Shown here piece after piece: positions 12,113 through 24,257 of a DNA stretch of 64,000 bases. The position numbers were made by a program, and so were the translations under genes. The notes beneath the pieces were generated by a model. That model worked only from the letters and a program-made list of their open reading frames with translations. It was not told the DNA's origin and searched no databases. Origin of the DNA: Pseudopyrenochaeta lycopersici (lineage: Eukaryota; Ascomycota; Dothideomycetes; Pleosporales; Pseudopyrenochaetaceae); the NCBI GenBank assembly GCA_003313425.1, contig NHZP01000016.1, positions 682,001-746,000 on the forward strand, in the 5' to 3' direction. Positions within the stretch are counted from its first letter, which is position 1, and every line of letters starts with the position of its first letter.

Positions 12113-15100
12113 GATGAGATGTGTGTGGGTGGTGGTGGTGCGTGGTCCACTCGGAGGCGGGATCGACGCAGCTAGACGAGCGTCGAGGATAGTGGCGGAA
12201 GGGTGGTGAGGGGGAATGCAAACTGAGAGTCGGCGGCGGCGAGGGTCAAGAGCTTAAAAAGCGAGCGTTATCGATCCCTGGGCTGGGGAATCGGTCGTGG
12301 CCACTGCTGGTGAGGGGTTTGCGATGGTACCAAGGGTCCGCTGGGTAAGGTGATGGCTCACACGGAAGCGGGAGTGGTCCAATTGGATGCCAGGCTGCTC
12401 CCCAGGCGGGCGTCCAGTGTCGTCGGCAGGCGGGGGCGTTTCAGGGGCACAAGAGGGCGGGCAGCGCTCGACGAGCAAGACGGAGGGTGCAAGTGCGCAG
12501 CGAAGCGTAGTGAAGGGAAGGGGCGGGGTGTGGAGGAGGATACGTGTGGATTGCGGAGTGAATTGGACGTGTTATGGGCGCGCGGCTGGTATTTCTCTTA
12601 GCAAGACACCCCACTCAGCAGTCGAGGGCTCCGTGTGTTCGCCGCAGTCTAAGCAACGTCAATCCGCCAAGGAGATCCCTGCACTGCGTCTGAACGACAC
12701 CACCAAGCGCTGGAGCGAGCGCCTTTGTATAGGTACCTTTGATGGCTCTGCTGCGGTGTCATGTTTCGGCTTGGGCACCCGCGCGCCGCCCTGTTGACGA
12801 CTCGCGCGCCCCAGAGACGCGACCATTCCACCCCCCGCTGGCCCTCCCGGCGGCATGGACAGGCAGCGCAGCCTCTGCACGCTGCCAACAGCACGTATTC
12901 CATTGCAAACTGCAGCGTGATCCACGGCGGGAGATGTACCTGAACCTCGACGCCGTCCAACGCACGAGCCGGCCCCGGTTAGCTGCAGATTCTGCCCTGG
13001 CCCCTGTCGACGCTCTTTATCGCGTTGCCCACCAGCTCGATCCTGACAGGCTCAGGCCGGGCGCAGGCCTGGCGCTGGCGGCTGGTGTCGGCTTCCTGTC
13101 GTGCAACAGCGCCGTTATGCTTTCAATCAAAACCGCTGCACTTGGGTCCGAGGCCTGCAGCTCTCGATGCGAATCATGATGCACGATTGCATCGAGGCCA
13201 GCCACGCCATGCGATCCTCGCAACGCCATCCCTTGGCTCTGCACGGAGGGGATTCCGGCAAACCGAGACCGCCCGCGCTTCCTGCCAGCTGGGCGCCTCT
13301 CCACTGGCCTCGAATGGCCGTCGTTGCAAGCCATCAAGGCCAGAGACTTCGCAGGGCTGAGCGTGCGTGAGGAGACGCAGCCCGTCGCCCCGACCTCTCA
13401 AGGAGCTTCGCATGCCTGCTCTGCTGCAGACACGTCCGTCCGTCGCATGCCTGTCGGCCTGATAAAACTCTGCATCAGACGACACAATTGAATGTGTCTG
13501 TCGCGCGCATTCGGCTGCGTAACAGAAACTGCTAGCCACCAAGCCGATCACCTCGATTTCCTAGGCTGCCGTCACTCCAGACACGACAAAACTTTTAGAC
13601 CCCACGATCAAGCCCCCGGTGGCGATAGACGCCCACCCACCGCTGAGTTTTTCGGAATGCAACGACTCACAGTGCGATCTCGGCCTTCCGGTCATGATTT
13701 TCACCAGCTAACCTTCCGTTTTCCTTTACGGAAATAATTTGATTGGTTCTTTGCCGGCTTTCCTCTTAGACCAACCGACCTGCATTCCAACCCTTTCAGC
13801 CTCCATTTGATGCTCATCGCGAATATCACGCAAGGGGACCGTGCGTCTAACTCTGCTCAAGCACTTACAAACAACCACCTGCCGCCATCGCATTCAACCA
13901 CGCCAACATCAGGCCAGATACTAGCTTGATCAACGGCTTGTCTTTTGATTCCTGCCGTGATCCTGGGCAATTGCCTATCTGCTCAGCGTGAGCCGTTTCG
14001 CAAGTATGATTCGTCTCAGCTGCATGCGGCAGAGTGGTACGTGCATGTAAAACTGGGGACATTCTCCTCAGGCGTTCTGTACAACATCTGCGGGTAGTCA
14101 GACAGCTCAGCCACTAGCACGAGACTGGCAACCCTGCCTAGGTATAATAGTCAATTTGTACTTCTTGTGCCGTTGCAGCAGCTTTCCCCACAAGAACAAG
14201 AATGCCCTGGAAGGTATCAAGCCTATCGTTACTTTTTCTACCATAGCAATGTACTGACATAAACACAAGGACCGCTGAAAGGCCAAATAATTATCAAACC
14301 ACTACCATATCTCGGCAATGTCCAAGCCCAGGGGTTAAACCAAGTCGAATTTGGAGCTTCGTCGTCACCCATTCATCGATACGTTCCTTCTTTCTTGACC
14401 TCAACATGTTTGCTTTGGCGCGTTTCAATGATCTTGCAAATCTAACTGGCTGGCGGTCGTACAGAATCACCTGGTAATAACCATGCAAATTCCAAACAGA
14501 CGGAAATTAAAACATGTTTGGACAGTGGCCCTGGACTCTTATGTCCTCGGAGATGAAAACAATGACCAGGAAGATGCCAACCAGGTTTGCAGTCGCATGG
14601 CCAGGACTGAGCGGTCCTAGAACAACAGTTGTGGGGTGCCAACGATGGAAAGTGGAATCGAAACATTGGTGTCCGCACTATGGAACAACGCGGGCTCAAT
14701 TCTTCATGATATCAGGCCACTTGCTATCTTCTAGGCAGTAACACAATGAACTTTTGCGGACCACGTTATTGCCACAACTCTATGATTTTTAAAATTTTCT
14801 CCGACAGCGCCCCCACGATGGTTACATCTTGGTTTGGTCTCGATCCGAGGAAGACACGCGATGGGTACGAGCAAGAGGGTGAGACGGCACACAGCAGCGC
14901 CAATGTTGCCTCTCAGACAGTTTGTCGTACGCTCCAATAACACACATGCGGCAGGGCTTGCCTCAGCCAGGGTAATCATTTCCCCTCAGTTATCCGTCAT
15001 GATCACTCACAAATGTGGAGAAGCAGACAGCCTTGGTTGTGAGGCAAGACAGGCACTCCGAGGACATGTCGTCAGGAGCAACATATGATGTTCGATCCCG

Positions 15101-18100
15101 ATCATATTTTCATGCAACAGAGGTTCAATGAAACTTCGGAACGATCCCGCGGAAGGCAGAGCATGTGTTGGAGCTCTCGAATCTCAGGGTCTGGCCTATA
15201 ATGCAATGGCGGGGGTGTCTTGGAATCACTGCATCGTTAGAGGAACAGTGTAAAAAGCAATGCACCTTCTCAGTTATCATCATCAGGGATGCTCGTTTCG
15301 GCAAACCGAACGTACCCCCCTCTCAGTGTCAGACCAACTCTACCGATCAGTCTAACGAAGATGAAGTAAGCCTACGCAATTTTGAAGTGTCTTCACACTT
15401 CCGTTTTGTGCACCTATGTCAAACTGTAGCCAACCATGCAAGACGCTGTGAAGCGGGTGGTTGGACAAGGACGGAGGACGGGGACGAAGAGATTGGTTGA
15501 ACGCAGGACAAGTTCCAGGGCTTTGACAAGCCGCAGCATCGTGCCGCGTGTGCACTAATTTTATGATAATTCAAATGCACAGCTCTCCATCAATCTCCAG
15601 ATTGAGATGTACCCGGTCATGCCACGGACAAGGCTTGGGGATAGTTGTGTATATGTTTGTCAATGATGCCAAATTATCTTGTCGCCCAATTTGTTGAGCT
15701 CCTGCCGATTTTCAACAGATTCCACAGCCGTCCTATGCCTCATATGAACGTGTAGACCAAAGGAGCAATCCATAGATGTCGAATTCATCTTTTGCGCGTC
15801 GATCTCCGCTCCCTTCAGACGAAACCGTTATGCACACTGTATTCGCAATAGCTCGCTTAATTCAACCCACGAATGGGCTGGCGTTCCGCAACACCACCTC
15901 ACCAAGCCAAAGCAAAACCCCTCAGCTGCAACACGCAGCCATGTTACGACAAGTCTCGCCTGCTCCTGCAAGCCATGCTGCCATCGCTTCCCCCTGCCCC
16001 ATCATCTTTCGCGATGGCCCCTCGTCTGCCAATCCAGTTCCAGTCGAACGCTTTCCCTAGATTGGGTGTAGACATGGTGCAATTGCGGGCTCAACGGCAT
16101 GACACGAACTCAACGGCCTCAGAGATAAGCAAAATAATAGACACAATTATAAGTATCCAAGAAAGGTACTTGGGTACATAGGATTTCACCCCTCCCTTTC
16201 CACACCATCGCGCCTTGTCGCGAGAAGCTGTGCAGCATATCTTTTTCGCGTGCGAGCAAGCCAACTTCGGGCTACGCCTCTTACGTTACAGCGCTGAAAC
16301 GTATTTAGTGTGTATAAAAAGATTTCTGCAGTACGTGCACAGCTGTACTGCGGAGTACTCATCTTCCTGAGCCGTTCTTTGTACAGCCATCGGGATCATG
16401 GCTCCACTGCTGCTAACTTCAAACTGTCTCCTGCATTGTGCTTCTGCATTGTCACTAAACTCCGTAGTAAGAGCTGACGCACACGAACGCCCTGCAAACT
16501 CTCTTCCGCTCAGCCTCCCCCTGCCTTGTCGCTCGCAAGAAGCCGCAAGCAGGGTCGGGCAAGGCAAATTGTTTCCGTTACCCGCTATCCGACTCCCTTC
16601 GTTCCGATGCACCTATTCCAATCGTCGTATGGCGTATCGCATCCAATTCGCTTACTGTGCCCCATTCGCTCTGCGCCGCTCCTGCATGTCAGGAATCTCG
16701 ACCCATCGTGGCGAGCGGCTAGTCTGCACGATCTCAAGGATGTGAAGTGTTAAGCTTTGTCGCCAAGCAACCGTATTGCCTCCGCGGATGAACTTCCGAA
16801 AGCGTTGAATGGGAGATGCCGCCGCGGATAACGGCTCGCTAGTTTGCAGCGTTTGTAACGGCATCAAATTAGTCTTTAGCGCAGATTGAGATGCCCCACG
16901 GAGTTGCGTCGTCACCTCCACAACTGTGCAGCTAAGGCATCGGAGACTCCCGATGAACTGGGTGGGCTACCGAGGTCAGTAAATGAAGCGGTCCGAGGTG
17001 GTGCCGTGCGGGTAGGAGATTAGCCTATGCGCGCGGCGCCGGGCATGAGCTGTCGTGGCTGGATGCGGGCACGGGAATTGCAGGAAGGCAATGGACGAAA
17101 GAAAGAAACACCCGAATGCTTTCGAGAATGTAAAGAGACATTCAAGTAGGACTGTTGGCGACCGCGGAGCTCGAGCACGAGCCATGCGTAGTCTGGAGAA
17201 AGCTCTTGTCTCTATTATTGAAACAAATGACTGATTGAAAACATGGATCACCCGTCCCGACAGAATACTGACGATCACTATCTTCACCACTGAACCAAGC
17301 CTTCAGCAAGGCTCTCCCTTCCCAGACCAAGCGCCAGCTTGAAGTTTACATATTGGATTAGAAACGCTCTACGGATTCTCCCTTTTCCGGTAACCTTCCC
17401 ATGCAAGCTTGGGCACCAGAACCAGATTGACATTGGGCTCGAAACGCCCTGTGAAGTCTACCAGAGCAGATCCTGGAAAACGAGTAATCTATACTTTCAT
17501 TCCAGCCATCATGCCACATGCTCTAAATCTATCATTCTTATATGCTTATTGATATTAGATATAATCAGTCTTGCATTTAATAGCTTTTCCATTTTGATCA
17601 CTTCTCTGAATATAGAATCGGTCAAGGCTCGTTTCATGCCATAGTCAAATTCGTATTTGCCACAGGTACTTTGTGGATAGTAATCTTGCGTGTTTTTTCC
17701 TAAGTTATTGCGCTCAATCTTTGCAGGCCCGCTTTGCGGTTGTCAACGGCACACGTGTCACAGCCTGATCTTTCCTCAATCGGCCAGTCTCTGATCGCCG
17801 GTGTGAAGGAAGAAACTCCGTTGTGCCAACGAGACCAGGAGGTGTAAGGGAAAATGAGGTTCCTGATTTTCGAGCTGCGCCACTGAAAGATCGTAAATGG
17901 ATAGCCGCTCGTCTCTAACCCTTCTTGTGGGGGGGGGGGGGGGTCGCAAAAGGACTTAGAAGACATCAAACTTGCACTCGGCCGGTTCCGGTTCCACAGA
18001 GGAATAAGACCTCATGGTTCCACAAATACAGTGGTTCGTAGAATGATAGCAATCAGAGTAAGATTTAGAGTGAGAAACTTAAGTAACTAGCGATGTTGTG

Positions 18101-18928
18101 TTCAGCGTCTTTATTTTCCCGGTGAAATGGCTACTTTGCACTGTGCAATGTAATTTGCATACTTGCACTTGCAGTTTTGAACTAAAGATTAGTGACTTCG
18201 AGCTGAGCGAATGGAGAGGCCACGAGAAGCATTCAAGCTCCGATTTGACAGAGCGTCCGGGAGACTCCGCTTTGAGTATTGGGCTTCCACCACACTTGAT
18301 GCTTAGATTGGTTAGTCATACGGATAATTGTCACGAGAAAAGGGTGTGATCTTGATATAGTTGAATTGCAATGCCCGACTTGAATAGATTTTGATCAATC
18401 TCGTAGTAATGAGCAGTATTGCTCGATTACCTGAGTACCCCGAGGGATAGAAAAATACCTCAGTTGTAAGGATGCGTACAGTAGTCTACCGATGCATGAT
18501 TATGAGGCAAATATTGGTCGCCCGGTCAGAGCGCATGAGCTTTAAGCCTGTAATATCTGTAGTTGCTCAAGAAGTGGAAGTAATTAGACATTCAAGAAAT
18601 GTTAGAGGTCGCGATGGTCAAAGTTTCAAAGACCCTTGGCCAATTGTAAAAATGATGGCATTATAAGTACGTTTCAGTATTATTGTATCCATATCATACG
18701 ACTAAATCTAAAGAGATATGTTACAAACTTTAGTAAGAGTGGTAAGAGAGCAATAGAAGGATGATAGAGCTGCGGGCACGTTCCCGCTTCGGGACGGACC
18801 GAGGTGGGGCGACCTCAAAAGTATCACAATCAACTACAACACCAACAACGCGCCTACACGCGAACAACACACAATGGCAGTGCTCTGAATGTTCCACTTT
18901 TATAAAGAAATTTGGATAAGACTGAAAG
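12113..18928. other. 6.8 kb gene-free interval (leader/promoter region of the Mga2-like gene and apc15 upstream region)
   Basis: I see no credible protein-coding gene here on either strand. The many frames of 60-146 codons (for example 12387-12797, 12739-13179, 13025-13360, 15165-15500, 15776-16181) overlap one another, lack domain-like composition, and do not join through splice motifs. The first part, about 12.1-13.5 kb, is visibly GC-rich and lies directly upstream of the Mga2-like start, so a long 5' leader is plausible. From about 17.3 to 18.9 kb the sequence is AT-richer. A 15-G run lies at 17929-17943. No terminal inverted repeats, transposase or LTR signature noticed. Confidence 0.5.
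17929..17943. repeat. Poly(G) tract, 15 nt
   Basis: An uninterrupted run of 15 G residues inside the gene-free interval, following cttcttgt. It is the longest G homopolymer I noticed in the window. It may be a replication-slippage site, a G-quadruplex-prone patch, or an assembly-length artefact. Confidence 0.9.
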
Positions 18929-20070
18929 ATGCTGTCACTACCTATGATTGCGCCGCGATCGGTTTGTCCACATTTTCCTAATCTTAAGCTGCCATGTCTT
19001 CTAAACACTAGAACCTTCCCAAACTCAAGTACATACAAATCACATACTTACAGTCGCTCCAGGACGCCAGCCTCTGGCCCTCCCACCGCGCAAATTACAG
19101 CTATATCGACCCCGAATCTTCGCAATCCTCCCCACCAAATGCACACCACCACCGCCGATCAACCTCTCATCATGGCCCGCGTCACACTTCCGCACTCCTC
19201 GCCACCCTTACAAATGATGAGAATACAATAGAGCAGCGCAAACAAAATGTGCGCCGCTTTGGTGCTGGCTGGTTGCGCCCTCCAGGTGTTGCTAAAACAT
19301 TGCAAGCAATGAAGGACGAGGAGCTAGAAAAAGAAGAGCAGGAAATGATGCAGCGGCGTGAGCAGGTCATGATGGATCTCGCTGCTGCACAACAAGATGC
19401 TGCAAACGAAGAACAGCGAGAACAAGGTGAACAAATGGAAGGCCAGGAAGAGGAAGAGAGGGATCTAGACGACGAGGTTCCTGAGGCAGTGGACAGTGAG
19501 AGCGAGGCGTCCCTTTCCGATTCCTCAGATGGATCTGGAAGCGAAGACGGCCAGAATACTACTGTCCCTTTCAATGAAGACTCCTTCATCGAGGGCAGCA
19601 TGCTTGAGGCAGAAGTCTCACACATGCTGGAGATGGAAGAAGCGGAAATGGCAGGTGTACTACAGGACGAGCGGGATCTGGATGACGATGTGCCCGAGGC
19701 AGGGAGTTATGAACACACTGATTCAGAACTCGAAGACTCTAGCGATATTGACAACAGTGCACTACCTCAGATGAGTTCTGTACGCTCGAGGAGGTCAACG
19801 AGACGCTCGAGTGGCAGAAGAACATCTGGAAGGAGGAGTTCGGGATTGCCAAGTGGCATGGTCGCTGTACAAGCTGGTTCAGGCGCGAGTAGGCTAAGTC
19901 TTGGAGCAGATCTGGGACAGGGCAGAAGCAGCTTTGGCATAGACGCCAGCAGTTCGATACTCGATGGAAGTTCGTTCCTGAGGAGTTCACCTGCTGGAGC
20001 TGCAGCTGCGGCGAGGGGAAATCTACGAGACAGGTTCTTGGGCGTTGCGAGGGGTGGGAGGAGAGCTTAA
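18929..20070 (+). CDS. apc15: Anaphase-promoting complex subunit Apc15 (Mnd2 family)
   Basis: Small APC/C subunit; in other eukaryotes Apc15 helps turnover of the mitotic checkpoint complex on the ubiquitin ligase. Model: join 18929..18961, 19054..20070; 349 residues. Exon 1 encodes only MLSLPMIAPRS, matching the conserved Apc15 N-terminus, and the 92-nt intron ends in TTACAG before SLQDASLWPSHRANYSYIDP. The diagnostic motif VRRFGAGWLRPPGVAKTLQA is present around residues 77-96, followed by a Glu-rich helix and long acidic stretches, including a repeated (E)RDLDD(E/D)VPEA unit (encoded near 19459 and 19672), and an Arg/Ser-rich tail. Only the N-terminal third is conserved in the family. The strong acidity makes the rest probably disordered. 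Confidence 0.88.
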
Positions 20071-20308
20071 GCACCGCTGCTTAAGATAGATGCAGTGGTG
20101 CGAACGAGACATCGGGGCAGGAACTCACAAACTGCGAAATGCCGATAGCGATGAGATTAGATCTGTTCATGAATGATACCCTACTACTAGCGTTTATCAA
20201 TGCCTCACCCTCGGGATAAACCTTTGATTCAGTACGAATCCTTCCTCTACCCCTGTTCAAGATTCTCCTCAATGGTTACACTCCAAAACTCAAAGTCCTC
20301 GAAGCACT
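20071..20308. other. Short convergent 3' intergenic
   Basis: A spacer of 238 bp between the stop codons of apc15 (plus) and the hypothetical minus-strand gene. Both 3' UTRs and polyadenylation sites must fit or overlap here. No gene seen. Confidence 0.5.
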
Positions 20309-21313
20309 TTACCCAAATACCTCCCGGACAGCTCTCCTCAAAAACCCTGCTGCATCCATGTATACCTCCGCCCAAATCCTGCGATCCTTCTCCTCCAATC
20401 CTGATGCCACGATTATATTCTTAATCCAATGTTCGGTCTCCTTTCTGCCTGCTTCCAGCAAATAGATCTCCAGTCTCGGTTCCACATCACAACTCGCATT
20501 TACGCCCTCCACAGCATAGTAGCCATTGACGATGCCACGGAGTTGGCACAGTCTTTGGATCCACTCGATGTTAGAAATGGAGGACATGAAGAGGAGGCTG
20601 CGATGGATGCTGTGGAGCGTAGGGGTGGGGAGATGATGTAGGGTTGCAAGGACATTGTAGGTATCGATCGTATCCGATACCATACGCTTGTTAGAAAGGA
20701 GAGCACAGGCGAGAGAGCGCCGGGCGTCAGACGCACTCGTACGCTTTTTGTCTGACTCCGCAAGTAGAAGGTGAGATCGTGGTCGTCCCGTTCCAATCGG
20801 CGCATACCTCGAATATGCCGCAGGAGGCGGACATACAATAGGGATTTTCTTAAAGAGTTGGAGATGGATAGGAGATGTTGCAGTATGGAGTTCGTCGAGG
20901 CGTGGAGAAAAGATGAGGCTATCTGTGATGAGTTCGTTTGGTAAGAGGCAGCTTAGCAGATACACTGTGTATACATCAGCCTTGAAAGTTCATGAATAGG
21001 ACCAACTCATAATACTCAGGTCTGCGTTGTTCCACTGAATGGAGGCATCAATGGAAGATGCGGTGGGCGACGTGGGTGCGGTAGATGGGAAGCTGAACGT
21101 GGAGATGTTTGATAGAGGGCTCCATGCCGAGATTGGGGTAAATAAATCAAAAGTAGGCACTTTCGTCTTGTTTGATATACTTGAAGTTTGGATGTAAAGT
21201 CCATTCACTGAGGTCATTGTGCCACTCTGGTCCATCACGCCTGCGTCTTCGATATCAATGAAGTGGGCGTAGTGGGCGCTAGACAGACTCGCAGACGTTA
21301 CCACCGAGTTCAT
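20309..21313 (-). CDS. Hypothetical protein, two exons, start uncertain
   Basis: Model: complement of 20309..20964 and 21016..21313. The 51-nt intron (20965-21015, GTATTA..ACACAG) joins the frames at A|TG, giving NNADL-MYLLSCLLPNEL. Using the first in-frame ATG (21313) the product is 317 residues. The frame stays open upstream to about 21424 without another ATG, ending after a ctcag that could be a splice acceptor, so an upstream exon is possible. The protein has Ser/Thr-rich N-terminal parts and a helix-rich C-terminal half (SISNIEWIQRLCQLRGIVNG, ETEHWIKNIIVASGLEEKDR) ending AAGFLRRAVREVFG. No family recognised. Coding status rests on frame length, intron fit and compositional regularity. 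Confidence 0.6.
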
Positions 21314-21818
21314 TGTGATCTTGAATCTAGGAACCAGCCCGGATGTCCCGGCGTTTTTGAAGAGTTTGTCGGAAAATCGACGCACGATGAAAGCCTTCAG
21401 ATTAGCAAGCAAGGCTAGCGACAAGCTGAGCGAGAAAGAGAATCAAGGAGAGATATAAGAAATATATGACTTAGAAAGAGGATGGACCAGTGAAGCTGTT
21501 GGCCTGTAATATCCTTACTTCAAGTGAGAGATGATAGTGAAGTATTAATGAAAAATGAGCATATTGAGTGGAGATAGGTAGAGTAACTACCCCAGTGCAT
21601 ATATTAGCAAAGATGTGTGACTAGCACATGGAATCTCAAACGCTCTGGTGATGTGAGAACAGCCTGAAATGCTGAGAGGTGAAGTGCTCATGAGATCTAG
21701 TAGTGGTGCAAACCGCGCGCTTCGTCACGACGTCCAAACAGTCCAATTTGTAAATTGATAATGAGTACTTAAATTGAATTCGTTGATTCCCTTAGTGCAG
21801 TCGGTATATATACAAAGC
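21314..21818. other. Upstream region of the hypothetical gene and 3' flank of the NDUFA8 homologue
   Basis: Both neighbours run on the minus strand. The stretch 21425-21818 is AT-rich and ORF-poor and should contain the promoter of the hypothetical gene and the 3' UTR of the complex I subunit. An unplaced first exon of the hypothetical gene could also lie here. Confidence 0.4.
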
Positions 21819-22441
21819 TCAGTGACTCGCAAAAATGTTGCGTGTTCGCAAGTGAACGGGTGTCTCGCCTTTTGGCGTATCTGGTATTTTCTTCTCCAAA
21901 CTCTGGTATTTTGTGAGCAGCCACAACATATAGAAGGGCATTCGGGTCTTACCAGCTTCTCGAACACGCACTTGTTCAATTTCCGCTCTTGCGGCCGGCA
22001 ATTCCAGAGTTGCTGGTTGTGGCCCTCCAAGCATTGCCAGTGAGTACGGAACTCCTCCAGGCAGCTCTCGTTGATGTCTTTGATTCTGTTGTCTCCGTCA
22101 GTCCCTTTTCCCGTGATGAACATGTCCCTGGAGATCATACACGCTAGCCGCACACCTGGTGACCTTGCGGCCTTCCTTCATGCACTCCAGCTCACCCCGA
22201 CCGTTCGACTCGGTCTTGCACATCATATAGTCATCATTGTAGGCCTTGCATCGCGCGCCAATGAAGAACGAGGCACTGAGGAGGGGTGCAGAGCTGGCTC
22301 CGAGCTCCTTGACCTTGGGGATGTCGTCGGGTAGAGGGGTGGTGTCGATGAGGGCTTGCTGGTTGAACCTGGGGCCAATTAGCTGCTTAAACTTGTATGT
22401 TGGCTTGCGCGGCCGCAGTACCTGGGCTGACGCGACGACAT
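21819..22441 (-). CDS. nuo-20.8: NADH:ubiquinone oxidoreductase 20.8 kDa subunit (NDUFA8 family, CHCH)
   Basis: Accessory subunit of respiratory complex I on the intermembrane-space side. Model: complement of 21819..21902, 21953..22085, 22141..22368, 22422..22441; 154 residues. Exon 1 is 20 nt (MSSRQPR), and splicing across 22369-22421 gives the conserved QALIDTTPLPDDIPKVKELG. Four twin-type CX9C motifs are visible: CKAYNDDYMMC, CMKEGRKVTRC, CLEEFRTHWQC and CRPQERKLNKC. This is the double CHCH arrangement of NDUFA8, which is oxidised by the Mia40 import route. The last exon restores the conserved ending TPVHLRTRNIFASH. All three introns are GT-AG, 50-55 nt. It is divergent from the nucleoporin gene with 428 bp between start codons. 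Confidence 0.95.
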
Positions 22442-22869
22442 GGTGAGTGTGAGGTGCCAATGGCGGGCTGTGTGCTCCCAAAGGTGAGTTGGAGATGGAG
22501 CTGTTCGTCGCGGAAGTCAAAGGCTTGGCTGGTCACCAAAATGGCAGGGATATCATTGGTAGTGTGCCTGAGCTTTTGGCAATCGACAAAGCCGCCTATA
22601 CCAAACAACAAGCTCACTCTCCTCCCACATCACAGCGATACCCTTTACCGCCCATCAACCCCTCCCACACATGGCCATGCATGCCTGTTGAGCTCCCCAT
22701 TCGCCGTTTCCCCGCCCTTTGCTTAGGCGGTCCTCGATCGCGTCCCCAAGCGCGTTCGAAAACAAATACCTGAAGCCTCTCTGCGCATTCTTTGAGCTAA
22801 TTGTCGCTCGCTTCACTCATCCGTGTGCACTCCTGAACACAGTCGCCTGCTCGTGGGCACTACAGCAAA
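22442..22869. promoter_or_regulatory. Divergent promoter region (nuo-20.8 / nup57)
   Basis: The 428 bp between the two start codons must carry both promoters. The nup57-proximal side is pyrimidine-rich (for example around 22617-22700), as often found ahead of fungal transcription starts. No individual factor site can be named. Confidence 0.5.
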
Positions 22870-24257
22870 ATGTCCTTTAGCTTCGGGAATGTGGGCGGCG
22901 GCCTTGGAGGCGCAGAAAAGAAGACGGGCACATTATTTGGCAGCACGACGGCGCCATCTGGAGGACTTTTCGGTCAATCACAGCAACAACAGCCGCAGCA
23001 GCAGACGAATGCGACGCAATCAAGCCTCTTTGGATCGACGGCTGCTCCCCAGACCAACAGCCTATTCGGTTCGACCCAGCAGCAGAACACCGGGTTAGGC
23101 TCAAGTCTCTTCGGAAATCCCCAACAATCACAACAGCAGCAGCAACAACAGCCGCAGAACGCAGGTGCAAGTCTCTTTGGACAACCACAACAGCAGCCGC
23201 AGCCGCTGCAGCAGCAGCAACAGCCGAACCTAAGCAATAGCCTCTTTGGCGCATCTCTACAGCCAGCGCCACCTCTCAACCAATCCCAGGCACAAAGTAT
23301 TCAACAACAACGTGAAGGGCTTCCACAGCTGCGGCAATCGTCTACCCAGGCATATGCTGCATCATCAGTAATCGGTCATAGTATGCTTCAGCAGCCCTAC
23401 TCCCGAAAAGTACGCTAACAGCATTTAGGGGAGAAGTCAGTCGTTGAGCAAATACGGATTCTGAATAGCAAATGGGACCCAGCGAACCCCGAATGTGTCT
23501 TTCAGCACTACTTCTATAACGCCGTCAAGCCTGAAGAAGCACCCTTCTACGGACCCTCACAAGGTGAAGATGAGAGAAAATGGGAGGAGGCTTTGTCGAA
23601 GAAGCCTAGTCCAGGCGCCATTCCTGTGCTGGCACGCGGTTTTGAACAAGTAGGAGATCGTATACAACAACAAGCAGTTGCTGTGACCGCATTACGGACC
23701 CGCCTACACGAGATTAACAACAGTCTCTCGCTCCTGAAAGACGCCCACGAGCTCAATGTTGCTTCACGTATCACCGAGGCGAAACGTAAGCACATTGTCT
23801 TCACACAGCGAACCCTTGCTCTTGCGACCAAGGTGCAGATTCTGAGGAATCGGGGATATGTCATGGATCAGCAGGAAGAGGATTTGAAGAAGAAGCTCAT
23901 CGAGCTCGAGAAGAAGACGTTCGATCCTGTACTGGGAGGACGGCAAGAAGAGATTTGGGCGCGCATGTCTGGTGTGCGTGAGCGAGCACGAATACTGCAA
24001 GAAGAGACAGAGAAATTGGGCAAGTCAATTGAGAACCATCAGAATGGCGAATTGCTCACGGGAGAGGATCAGAAGGCGTTGGAAAAGGTTTGTGATAACT
24101 TTTGTTAGCGAGATTATTATTCAAGTGCTAATACTGCTCACAGCTCCTGAAAGACTACGACAGGCAACTAGAACATCTCAAGAAATGGGTCGATGACACT
24201 AAGGAAGAATATGATGAATGGGAGGCCTCGAAGCAAATGAGGCCCGCGAAACGATGA
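22870..24257 (+). CDS. nup57: Nucleoporin Nup57/Nup54 family (FG/GLFG repeats plus coiled coil)
   Basis: Component of the central-channel Nsp1-Nup57-Nup49 type complex of the nuclear pore. Model: join 22870..23380, 23429..24087, 24144..24257; 427 residues. The N-terminal 150 residues hold FG repeats (GTLFGS, GGLFGQ, SSLFGS, NSLFGS, SSLFGN, ASLFGQ, NSLFGA) spaced by Gln-rich CAA/CAG tracts. After about residue 175 comes the conserved Nup54 domain (ILNSKWDPANPECVFQHYFY), then long heptad-like helices (RLHEINNSLSLLKDAHELNV, DLKKKLIELEKKTFDPVL, LLKDYDRQLEHLKKWVDD) ending RPAKR. Intron 1 (48 nt) and intron 2 (56 nt) are GT-AG and place the C-terminal helix in frame. The Nup57 rather than Nup49 call rests on the WDP..FQHYFYN segment. 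Confidence 0.9.

Noticed and set aside
12340..12395. A-box-like string (TGGTCCAATTGG) considered as a tRNA gene
   Set aside because: No matching B box or cloverleaf stems nearby. No convincing tRNA, 5S rRNA or snoRNA was found anywhere in the window by eye.
12387..13360. Overlapping 100-146-codon frames on both strands upstream of the Mga2-like gene
   Set aside because: GC-rich sequence yields long frames by chance; several frames overlap in all phases and none shows domain-like sequence.
22877..23279. Ala/Val- and Cys-rich minus-strand frames opposite nup57
   Set aside because: They are the reverse complement of the CAA/CAG glutamine tracts, not real proteins.
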